Assembly (NCBI RefSeq): GCF_903166545.1 | Contig: NZ_CAESCH010000001.1 | Span: 2,050,001-2,114,000 of the forward strand | DNA: 64,000 nucleotides | Direction of reading: 5' to 3' | DNA from: Metabacillus schmidteae | Lineage (GTDB): Bacteria; Bacillota; Bacilli; Bacillales; Bacillaceae | Shown here: positions 57,219-64,000 of the stretch, piece by piece | Layout of the letters: each line of letters begins with the position of its first letter | How positions within the stretch are numbered: the first letter of the stretch is position 1 | The notes under the pieces: model-generated | Seen by the model: the letters and a program-made list of their open reading frames with translations, nothing else | Database searches by the model: none | What the model was told of the DNA's origin: nothing | Made by a program: the position numbers and the translations under genes

Positions 57219-58394
57219 ATGAAAAAATTTAAGCAATCTGAATTATTAAATACATTACCGAAGCAGTTTTTTGCAAGCCTTGTTGCGAAAGTGAACAACA
57301 TCATTGAGCAAGGTCACGATGTTATTAATTTAGGTCAAGGAAATCCAGACAGACCAACACCGGCACATATTGTTGAAGCAATGGAAAAAGCAGTAAAGAA
57401 CCCAAATTACCATAAGTATTCTCCGTTTCGTGGTCAATCCTTTTTAAAGGAAGCAGTTGCTCTTTTTTACAAAAGGGAATATGGAGTAGAGATTGACCCA
57501 CAAACTGAAGTAGCAATCCTATTTGGTGGTAAAGCAGGCTTAGTTGAGGTTCCTCAATGTCTCCTAAATCCAGGAGATGTAGTACTAGTGCCTGATCCAG
57601 GTTATCCTGATTATTGGTCAGGGGTGGAATTAGCTCGTGCAAAAATGGAAGTTATGCCCTTGTTAGAAGAAAACAAGTTTTTACCGAACTATAAAAATAT
57701 AGAAAAAGATGTCATTGAACAAGCGAAATTAATGTTTATTAACTATCCAAATAATCCAACTGGGGCAACAGCATCTGAAGAATTTTTTGAAGAGACGGTA
57801 CAGTTCGCTGACGATCATGATATTTGTGTTGTCCATGATTTCGCATATGGAGCAATTGGCTTTGATGGTAAAAAACCAATGAGCTTTTTGCAAACTAAGG
57901 GTGCAAAAGAGGTTGGAATTGAAATATATACCTTCTCTAAAACCTACAATATGGCTGGTTGGAGAATTGGCTTTGCAGTTGGTAATCCTTCTGTAATTGA
58001 GGCTTTAAACTTACTTCAAGATCATATGTATGTGAGTGTGTTTAGTGCCATCCAAGAAGCAGCTGCACATGCGTTATTAAGCCCGCAAACATGTGTTGAG
58101 GAACTAAATGCTTTATATGAATCCAGACGAAATGCTCTTATTGATGCATGTCTTGAAATTGGATGGAAAGTAACTGCTCCGGCTGGATCATTTTTCGCAT
58201 GGCTTCCAGTTCCAAGTCAATTTGAATCCTCTCAAGCCTTTTCAGATTATTTGCTTGAAAATGCACATGTTGTAGTAGCGCCCGGTGTAGGATTTGGAGA
58301 TTATGGTGAAGGGTATGTAAGGGTTGGTTTACTAACATCTGAAGAAAGATTAAGAGAAGCCGTTGAAAGAATTAAAAAATTAAATATTTTCTAA
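57219..58394 (+). CDS. mtnE: Methionine salvage aminotransferase MtnE
   Basis: Fold-type I PLP aminotransferase (391 aa) making methionine from 2-keto-4-methylthiobutyrate with glutamine as preferred donor. PLP motifs: NYPNNPTGA, DFAYG and the Schiff-base Lys in TFSKTYNMAGWRIGFA. ATG 57219 follows AGGTG. The downstream SAM riboswitch controls mtnW onward, not mtnE. Confidence 0.93.
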   Translation: MKKFKQSELLNTLPKQFFASLVAKVNNIIEQGHDVINLGQGNPDRPTPAHIVEAMEKAVKNPNYHKYSPFRGQSFLKEAVALFYKREYGVEIDPQTEVAILFGGKAGLVEVPQCLLNPGDVVLVPDPGYPDYWSGVELARAKMEVMPLLEENKFLPNYKNIEKDVIEQAKLMFINYPNNPTGATASEEFFEETVQFADDHDICVVHDFAYGAIGFDGKKPMSFLQTKGAKEVGIEIYTFSKTYNMAGWRIGFAVGNPSVIEALNLLQDHMYVSVFSAIQEAAAHALLSPQTCVEELNALYESRRNALIDACLEIGWKVTAPAGSFFAWLPVPSQFESSQAFSDYLLENAHVVVAPGVGFGDYGEGYVRVGLLTSEERLREAVERIKKLNIF

Positions 58395-58454
58395 TCTTGA
58401 CAAATTATATTTTTTTCTGTCATAATCTTATTAATTTAAAATATGAACGTTTCG

Positions 58455-58563
58455 TTCTTATCAAGAGCAGGTGGAGGGACTAGCCCGATGAAGCCCGGCA
58501 ACCGACTTAACATTCCGTGTTAAGCACGGTGCTAATTCTTGCAGCTAAAGCTGATAGATAAGG
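58455..58563 (+). promoter_or_regulatory. SAM-I riboswitch (S-box) controlling mtnWXBD
   Basis: CTTATCAAGAGCAGGTGGAG, GGACTAGCCCGATGAAGCCC, GGCAACC, CACGGTGCTAATTC and GATAGATAAG make up the S-box. A terminator follows at 58594-58626. Confidence 0.97.
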
Positions 58564-58593
58564 GAAATTTGTCTTTACAAATGCACGTAAACA

Positions 58594-58626
58594 AAACCCC
58601 TTTGACCTATTCAAAGGGGTTTTTTA
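58594..58626 (+). terminator. SAM riboswitch terminator upstream of mtnW
   Basis: AAAACCCCTTTGA pairs with TCAAAGGGGTTTT over CCTAT, then TT. Confidence 0.95.
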
Positions 58627-58774
58627 TGCTTAGAAAGCGACACAAAAATTGAAACGAAATGTTCAAGATTAATCCAAGGATCCAAATGCATTATAGAATG
58701 AAAGATGTTAAAATTAATATGATTAATAGAAAAATTCAGAAAATGTCAGATGTATTGAGAAAGTAGGGTTATCA

Positions 58775-60016
58775 GTGAGTGAAGTTATTGCTACATATCT
58801 TGTACACGATGCAAAAGGTGACTTAAACAAAAAAGCCGAAGGGATTGCATTGGGCTTAACGGTTGGTTCATGGACCGATCTTCCCTTGCTTGAACAAGAA
58901 CAATTAAAAGCCCATAAAGGTCGTGTATTAGAAGTCAGTCAGCTTGAAAGTTGCGAAAAAACAAATCAATATCTTGGGAAAGCTGTTACTAAAGGAATTA
59001 TTAAAATTGCTTATCCGAGTTTAAATTATAGTCATGATCTACCTGCAATCTTAACGACAGTTTTCGGAAAACTATCTCTTGATGGTGAAGTGAAACTGCT
59101 TGACTTAGAGGTTTCTGAAGAATTGAAAAAGGCTTTCCCGGGACCAAAATTCGGTGTCTCCGGAATACGGGAATTAGTTGGTGTTCATGATCGACCACTA
59201 CTTATGAGTATTTTTAAGGGTGTCATTGGCAGAGATCTTGTTTATTTAAAGGATCAGTTAAAGCAGCAGGTATTAGGTGGGGTTGATCTAGTAAAAGATG
59301 ATGAAATTCTTTTTGAGAATCCTTTAACACCTTTTGAAGATAGAATCTTAGCTGGTAAAGAAGTGTTACATCAGGTATTTGAAGAAACAGGACACAAAGC
59401 GTTATACGCAGTTAACTTATCAGGTAAAACATTTGAGCTGAAGGAAAAAGCGAAAAGAGCCACTGAACTTGGTGCTAGTGTATTGCTTTTTAATGTATTT
59501 GCTTATGGACTGGATGTAATGCAAAGTATAGCGGAAGACCCGGAAATTACGATTCCAATTATGGCGCATCCTGCTGTAAGTGGTGCTTCAACTGCATCTA
59601 ACCTTTATGGATTTTCAAGCTCATTGTTATTAGGGAAGTTAGTTAGAATGTCTGGAGCAGACTTCTCTTTATTCCCTTCTCCTTATGGAAGTGTAGCACT
59701 GGATCGAAAGGAAGCACTTGGAATTGCGGAGTTTTGCTTGAAAGAAGAAGGATTTAAGCAATCGTTCCCGGTTCCGTCTGCAGGCATTCATCCTGGCTTA
59801 GTTCCATTATTAGTGAATGATTTTGGTCTTAATTCCGTTATTAATGCCGGTGGTGGAGTCCATGGACATCCTAACGGAGCGATTGGTGGAGGACAAGCTT
59901 TCCGCGCAGCTATCGATGCTGCCCTTTCCGGTATCACACTGAAGGAAGCATCTGAAACAAGCGAAGATCTTAAGCTTGCCATTAATCTTTGGGGTGCCAA
60001 AGAGGTGAGCAAATGA
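58775..60016 (+). CDS. mtnW: 2,3-diketo-5-methylthiopentyl-1-phosphate enolase MtnW
   Basis: RuBisCO-like protein (413 aa) that enolises diketo-methylthiopentyl phosphate in methionine salvage. RuBisCO-fold landmarks are [28 protein letters not shown] (metal-site Asp-Asp-Glu region) and [16 protein letters not shown] (phosphate loop). GTG start. First gene of mtnWXBD, overlapping mtnX by ATGA. Confidence 0.95.
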   Translation: MSEVIATYLVHDAKGDLNKKAEGIALGLTVGSWTDLPLLEQEQLKAHKGRVLEVSQLESCEKTNQYLGKAVTKGIIKIAYPSLNYSHDLPAILTTVFGKLSLDGEVKLLDLEVSEELKKAFPGPKFGVSGIRELVGVHDRPLLMSIFKGVIGRDLVYLKDQLKQQVLGGVDLVKDDEILFENPLTPFEDRILAGKEVLHQVFEETGHKALYAVNLSGKTFELKEKAKRATELGASVLLFNVFAYGLDVMQSIAEDPEITIPIMAHPAVSGASTASNLYGFSSSLLLGKLVRMSGADFSLFPSPYGSVALDRKEALGIAEFCLKEEGFKQSFPVPSAGIHPGLVPLLVNDFGLNSVINAGGGVHGHPNGAIGGGQAFRAAIDAALSGITLKEASETSEDLKLAINLWGAKEVSK

Positions 60017-60675
60017 GTGACAAAGTAATTATTTGTGACTTTGACGGGACGATCACAGAGACAGATAACATCATAGCTATTATGAAAAAATTTGCTCCAC
60101 CTGAATGGGATGCTCTTAAAGAAGGAGTGCTCTCTCAGAATATTTCCATTAAAGAAGGGGTAGGGAAGATGTTTCAATTACTTCCTTCCTCATCAAAGGC
60201 TCAAATTGTGGAGTATATCCTAAATCATGCAGAGATCCGTTCAGGTTTTCGAGAGTTTGTTCAATATACACAAGACAAAAACATTCCACTTTATGTTGTT
60301 AGTGGAGGAATTGACTTTTTTGTTTATCCGCTTCTTGACGGATTGGTTCATGAAGATCAAATTTATTGTAATGTGGCTAATTTCTCTAAGGAAAATATAG
60401 AGATTGAATGGCCAAATAACTGTGATGAATATTGTACGAATGAATGTGGGTGCTGTAAGCCGTCACTTATTCGTCAGCTGACACATGAGGATCAGAAGAA
60501 AATTGTAATTGGTGACTCAATAACAGATTTACAGGCAGCAAAATTAGCGGATTTTGTAATTGCTAGAGATTTGTTACTAGAAAAATGTAAAGAGTTAGGG
60601 CTGCCACATCAATCGTTTACAACATTTTATGATGTGATGAACATTCTTGACCAGATAGAGGAGGAGAGTGTGTGA
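60013..60675 (+). CDS. mtnX: 2-hydroxy-3-keto-5-methylthiopentenyl-1-phosphate phosphatase MtnX
   Basis: HAD-family phosphatase (220 aa) removing phosphate after MtnW. Asp motif [20 protein letters not shown] (motif II), and [13 protein letters not shown] (motif III). [15 protein letters not shown] stretch is a family feature. ATG 60013 overlaps the mtnW stop; the longer frame is in mtnW. Overlaps mtnB by GTGA. Confidence 0.95.
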   Translation: MSDKVIICDFDGTITETDNIIAIMKKFAPPEWDALKEGVLSQNISIKEGVGKMFQLLPSSSKAQIVEYILNHAEIRSGFREFVQYTQDKNIPLYVVSGGIDFFVYPLLDGLVHEDQIYCNVANFSKENIEIEWPNNCDEYCTNECGCCKPSLIRQLTHEDQKKIVIGDSITDLQAAKLADFVIARDLLLEKCKELGLPHQSFTTFYDVMNILDQIEEESV

Positions 60676-61292
60676 GTTTACTAGATCAACGCTGGGAAGA
60701 ATTAGCTGATATTAAAAGGGTGCTGGCAAAGAGAGAGTGGTTCCCAGGAACAAGTGGAAACTTGGCTATAAAAGTGAATAGTGATCCAATTTCATTTCTT
60801 GTTACGGCAAGTGGAAAGGATAAAACAAAGGAAACGAATGAAGATTTTTTACTTGTTGATGGCAAGGGTCAACCTGTTCAGGACACTCATTTAAAACCAT
60901 CTGCTGAAACGCTATTACATGTTGAAATATTTAATAAAACGAGTGCAGGTTGCAGCCTTCATGTACATACCGTTGATAACAACGTAATTTCTGAACTTTA
61001 TGGTGATCAGGGAAAGATCACGTTTAAAGGTCAAGAAATCATTAAAGCGTATGGTTTATGGGATGAGGATGCCGAATTCACAATTCCAATTATTTATAAT
61101 CACGCACACATTCCTACATTGGCTCAGGAGTTTAGTGAATATGTTAGAGGTGATGCAGGTGCTGTCCTTATCCGTAATCATGGTATTACTGTCTGGGGAA
61201 GAGATGCATTAGAAGCAAAGAAATTCTTAGAAGCTAGTGAATTTTTATTTTCCTATCATTTGAAACTGATGGCATTAAAGGCCGTTCGTTAG
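60672..61292 (+). CDS. mtnB: Methylthioribulose-1-phosphate dehydratase MtnB
   Basis: Class II aldolase-fold zinc enzyme (206 aa) dehydrating methylthioribulose-1-phosphate. Motifs: [21 protein letters not shown] (zinc His pair) and [11 protein letters not shown] (third His). The GTG overlaps the mtnX stop. Confidence 0.95.
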   Translation: MSLLDQRWEELADIKRVLAKREWFPGTSGNLAIKVNSDPISFLVTASGKDKTKETNEDFLLVDGKGQPVQDTHLKPSAETLLHVEIFNKTSAGCSLHVHTVDNNVISELYGDQGKITFKGQEIIKAYGLWDEDAEFTIPIIYNHAHIPTLAQEFSEYVRGDAGAVLIRNHGITVWGRDALEAKKFLEASEFLFSYHLKLMALKAVR

Positions 61293-61331
61293 GAAAGTGT
61301 ACAATCACATTAGAAATTGGAGGAGACAATC

Positions 61332-61874
61332 ATGGCAGTTATTAAAGTAAGAAACACAAAAGAAGTAATTGAAGGTCAAGAGCAGGTTTCTGCATTTTTA
61401 GAAAAACAAGGTGTTCTATATGAGCATTGGGATATGAGTAAGCTTCCATCACATTTAGTTGAGAAGTTCGTTCTTAGTGATGAAGAGAAATCAGAAATTT
61501 TGACAGCTTACAAAGCTGAAATTGAAGATTTAGCTGAAAGAAGAGGCTACAAGACTTGGGATATCGTGGCATTATCAGATGCAACACCAAACCTTGAAGA
61601 GTTACTTAAGAAGTTTGAAAATGTTCATACACACACAGAAGATGAGGTTCGTGCTATTACAGCCGGTCATGGGATCTTTATTATTAAAGGTGACGATCAA
61701 ACAGGATACTTTGATGTAGAATTGGAAGCAGGAGATGTTATTTCTGTGCCAGAAGGAAATCCACATTTCTTTACATTAATGGAAGATCGCCAAGTTGTGG
61801 CTGTTCGTTTATTTATTGAAACAGAAGGATGGGTGGCACATCCTTATCAAGAGGAACAAGAATTAACAAAGTAA
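61332..61874 (+). CDS. mtnD: Acireductone dioxygenase MtnD
   Basis: Cupin metalloenzyme (180 aa) converting acireductone to the keto-acid precursor of methionine (Fe form) or to off-pathway products (Ni form). Metal ligands are visible in HTHTEDEV (HxHxxxE) and NPHFFTL. ATG 61332 follows GGAGGAG; the longer frame overlaps that site. Last gene of the operon. Confidence 0.95.
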   Translation: MAVIKVRNTKEVIEGQEQVSAFLEKQGVLYEHWDMSKLPSHLVEKFVLSDEEKSEILTAYKAEIEDLAERRGYKTWDIVALSDATPNLEELLKKFENVHTHTEDEVRAITAGHGIFIIKGDDQTGYFDVELEAGDVISVPEGNPHFFTLMEDRQVVAVRLFIETEGWVAHPYQEEQELTK

Positions 61875-61875
61875 T

Positions 61876-61913
61876 ATGAAAAAGCGGAGGAATATTAATT
61901 CTCCGCTTTTTTT
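61876..61913. terminator. Terminator between mtnD and the ABC-F gene
   Basis: AAAAAGCGGAG (61878-61888) pairs with CTCCGCTTTTT (61900-61910), followed by TT. It overlaps the 3' end of the converging ABC-F gene. Confidence 0.9.
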
Positions 61914-63598
61914 AATAAACATTGTTTTTTCTTTATTAAGTTTTGAAACGCCTTATCTAATCCAACATATTTATCAGAATCTGGAGTTAATAAACTTAGC
62001 TCTCCGAGTATTTCAGAGATTTTTGTGTTCACTCGCAATAACTCTTCTTCAACTTCCTTTTCGTTAGATAAGGAGGTTTTATTGGGAGTATTTCGTTTTT
62101 TTTCATATTCTTCAATCGACATTTCTACACGTTTAATTTTTTTGTCTTCGAAAACTAGCAACTTATCACAAACATGTTGTAAGAAATAAACATCATGGGA
62201 AACGACAAGAATCGTTCCTGTAAAATTTTTTAATGTTAGCTCTAATTGATTTCGACTTGCTAAATCCAAATGATTCGTAGGTTCATCCAGGATTAAGAGA
62301 TCGTACTCATTTATTAGCATGCTTGTTAACTTAATTCTTGTCCGTTCGCCTAGACTTAATGTTCCAACAAGCTGATTAAGCTTTTTAGCGTCCATACCCA
62401 TATTTGCCAAAGTTGTTCTTGCTTTTAATAACTGTGTCCGATCTGAAATTTGTAATGCGTCTAAGCCTGTTTGTGAAACGTCCATGTCTGCAACATCTTG
62501 GCTTAAGGTTGCGATGTTAAGAGAGGAGCTAATGTTTAAGTGACCTGATGTGATAGGTTCTTCTCCAATCAACATTTTTAATAATGTTGTTTTCCCGGAA
62601 CCATTTGGTCCATAAACACCAATTTTTTCTCCATGCTTAATATAAAATTGACTTTGCTGAAACAACATCCTGTTCTGAAAAGTTTTCGTAAGATTTTTTG
62701 CCTCAATGATTCGGTTCCCTTTCTTTCCATTTGCTTTAAATTGAAAGGACAGGGATTTATCTTCAGATGGTTTTTCAACCTTGTTTTTATCTAATTCATT
62801 TTTTAACCTTTTCATTTTTGATTTCACTGCACGATCAAGTTTTTTAGCTTTTACACCATGGAACTCTTTCATGCCTTCTTGGTCACGCATTGTTCGATGA
62901 GCTTTACCAGCCCATTGTTGCAATTGATCCAATTGCTCTTCAACTCTCGCAATATCTTTCTGCTGGCTCTGATAATGATGTAATTGAATTTCTCGATTTT
63001 TTTTCTTTTTCTCATAAAATCCCGTGTAATTTCCCTCATAGGCAGTAAGATTACCGTTCTCCAGGTCAAATATTTGACTAACAGTTTGATCTAAAAAGTA
63101 ACGGTCATGAGATATAATAACAATTGCACCTTTGAATGATTCAAGTTGGTCCACTAACCAATTGATCCCTTGAAAATCAAGATGATTTGTTGGTTCGTCA
63201 AGTAGAAGAATATGTGGATGACTTGCCCAAACTTCAGCTAAGGCAACTTTGAGCTTTTCACCACCACTTAAATGTGAGAGACGTTCATTTTCCCAGGTTC
63301 GATATTTAGATAGTCCTAATTCACTTGTCTTTTCAAGGAATTCACTTGAAAGATTTGTGTTGATTGCTAATTGGTAATCAACAGATTGCTTTAAATAACC
63401 AATCTTAAGTGCAGGAGATTTTAATATTGAACCGCTATCAGGTTCTATTAGGCCGTAAATCAAGTTAGCAAGTGTTGATTTCCCTGCTCCATTAATACCA
63501 ACTAGACCAATTCGATCTAGTTTTTTAATTTCAAAGGAAACATCGTTTATTATTTGTTGATCACCAAAATGTTTGTGTATATTTCGTACTGTAAGCAT
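61895..63598 (-). CDS. ABC-F family ATPase (ribosome-protection type)
   Basis: A 567-aa soluble protein with two ATPase domains and no membrane segment. Walker A motifs are GINGAGKST (about 34-42) and GPNGSGKTT; signatures LSGGEKLKV and LSLGERTRI; Walker B motifs LLLDEPTNHLD and LILDEPTNHLD. A basic coiled linker (about 195-265) joins them, and a coiled C-terminal tail follows. The form resembles VmlR/ExpZ-type proteins that dislodge antibiotics from the ribosome; a housekeeping role cannot be excluded. AGGGGGG precedes the ATG. Confidence 0.88.
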   Translation of the reverse strand: MLTVRNIHKHFGDQQIINDVSFEIKKLDRIGLVGINGAGKSTLANLIYGLIEPDSGSILKSPALKIGYLKQSVDYQLAINTNLSSEFLEKTSELGLSKYRTWENERLSHLSGGEKLKVALAEVWASHPHILLLDEPTNHLDFQGINWLVDQLESFKGAIVIISHDRYFLDQTVSQIFDLENGNLTAYEGNYTGFYEKKKKNREIQLHHYQSQQKDIARVEEQLDQLQQWAGKAHRTMRDQEGMKEFHGVKAKKLDRAVKSKMKRLKNELDKNKVEKPSEDKSLSFQFKANGKKGNRIIEAKNLTKTFQNRMLFQQSQFYIKHGEKIGVYGPNGSGKTTLLKMLIGEEPITSGHLNISSSLNIATLSQDVADMDVSQTGLDALQISDRTQLLKARTTLANMGMDAKKLNQLVGTLSLGERTRIKLTSMLINEYDLLILDEPTNHLDLASRNQLELTLKNFTGTILVVSHDVYFLQHVCDKLLVFEDKKIKRVEMSIEEYEKKRNTPNKTSLSNEKEVEEELLRVNTKISEILGELSLLTPDSDKYVGLDKAFQNLIKKKQCLLKKAEN

Positions 63599-63637
63599 AA
63601 AAAAAGCCCCCCTAGCCCTAGAGAGTCATTCTTAAAA

Positions 63638-63701
63638 ATACATATTCCTATGCAAAAAATATGTGTTTCCTGTAAATAAAAGAACACATTATTTTGTTCA
63701 T
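63638..63701 (-). promoter_or_regulatory. Possible attenuator leader of the ABC-F gene
   Basis: About 100 nt upstream of the gene a 17-codon frame (63701-63648) encodes MNKIMCSFIYRKHIFFA. Its end overlaps a weak AT hairpin (ACATAT with ATATGT, 63664-63640) followed by TTTTT. A promoter TTGGAT, 17 nt, CATTAT lies just upstream. This resembles ribosome-dependent attenuation of resistance genes, but the peptide has no ribosome binding site and the hairpin is weak. Confidence 0.35.
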
Positions 63702-63874
63702 ATAGGATGTATAATGTTGAAGAATGCAGACTAATCCAATTTCTCTAGGTAATATTAAGATTCAAATTAAATAAATGAAAAATAATAGCCTGAAAAACAA
63801 GATTAGAACTTCATTGTCTCAACATTCACCCTTTCCGACTTGGTTATCTTTATTATATGTAAGAGGGAATGATA
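63702..63874. other. AT-rich divergent promoter region
   Basis: Between the ABC-F leader and a small plus-strand frame. Apart from the ABC-F promoter candidate I see no repeats, RNA motifs or genes here. Confidence 0.4.
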
Positions 63875-63967
63875 ATGCAACAGCTTACGGAGTATCATAT
63901 ACAACAAGTTCTAAAGAAGGATTTGCACATGACCTTTACTAATAACGAGGGCTATGATAAATTCTAA
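63875..63967 (+). CDS. Possible 30-aa peptide gene
   Basis: A short frame (MQQLTEYHIQQVLKKDLHMT...) with AAGAGGGA 8 nt upstream. The peptide is hydrophilic and helical. No family recognised, and it may be spurious. Confidence 0.35.
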   Translation: MQQLTEYHIQQVLKKDLHMTFTNNEGYDKF

Positions 63968-63994
63968 TCAAACACACTACAAGGGGGTTGTGTC

Positions 63995-64000
63995 ATGAAG
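63995..64000 (+). CDS. Start of a gene cut off by the window end
   Basis: ATGAAG at the very end, with AAGGGGG 7 nt upstream, looks like the start of the next gene. Only two codons are visible. Confidence 0.4.

Overview
The window is AT-rich DNA from a Gram-positive, endospore-forming member of the Bacillaceae. Evidence includes GGAGG-type ribosome binding sites, many TTG/GTG starts, a GerA/B/C germination operon, an alpha/beta SASP, YjcZ-type peptides, a Spo0E-like phosphatase, the SigI/RsgI pair, and TPP, Mn2+ and SAM riboswitches of Bacillus type. Gene order from about 29.5 kb to the end matches the Bacillus subtilis stretch tnrA - ligD/ku - ykoY - sigI/rsgI - sspD - ykrK - htpX - ktrD - ykrP - kinE - ogt - mtn, with local insertions. 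I see no prophage, integrase, transposase gene, CRISPR array or rRNA operon.

Layout. 0-4.6 kb: thiamin-pyrimidine salvage operon ylmB-tenA-thiZXY behind the tail of a TPP riboswitch. 4.6-5.6 kb: a divergent tRNA-like RNA and a SurA-N lipoprotein. 6.1-9.4 kb: proline operon (P5C reductase, glutamate kinase, glutamyl-phosphate reductase). 9.5-16.4 kb: DUF3231 protein, DUF1540 protein, a frameshifted PII gene beside amtB, copC/copD, two YjcZ-like peptides and an M42 peptidase. 16.4-21.7 kb: small membrane proteins, a MITE-like element inside a duplicated terminator, and a class D sortase/LPDTA acidic surface protein/RNase J cluster. 21.9-28.9 kb: germinant receptor operon, a YmaF-like protein, riboswitch-controlled thiC and a MOSC protein. 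29-36 kb: Spo0E-like phosphatase, tnrA, FbpA-like and nucleotidyltransferase genes, a MarR regulator, and NHEJ genes ligD and ku around a GmhB-like phosphatase. 36-44 kb: uppP, Mn2+ riboswitch plus terC, sigI-rsgI, SASP, ykrK, htpX and ktrD. 44-53.6 kb: PBP3, small spore-type proteins, a B12/radical-SAM protein, an acyltransferase, a four-PAS kinase and ogt. 53.6-61.9 kb: the complete methionine salvage set mtnA, K, U, E, W, X, B, D with two SAM riboswitches. 61.9-64 kb: an ABC-F ATPase with a possible attenuator leader.

How the genes connect. The thi operon and thiC supply the thiamin pyrimidine by salvage and by synthesis, and both sit behind TPP elements. The nitrogen genes (glnK remnant, amtB, tnrA) share TGTNA-N7-TNACA operators. 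The mtn genes recycle methylthioribose to methionine under SAM control. The most unusual items are the 84-nt tRNA-like RNA with an enlarged anticodon arm and a sigma-G-like promoter, the frameshifted PII gene, and the palindromic element flanked by two copies of a terminator hairpin.
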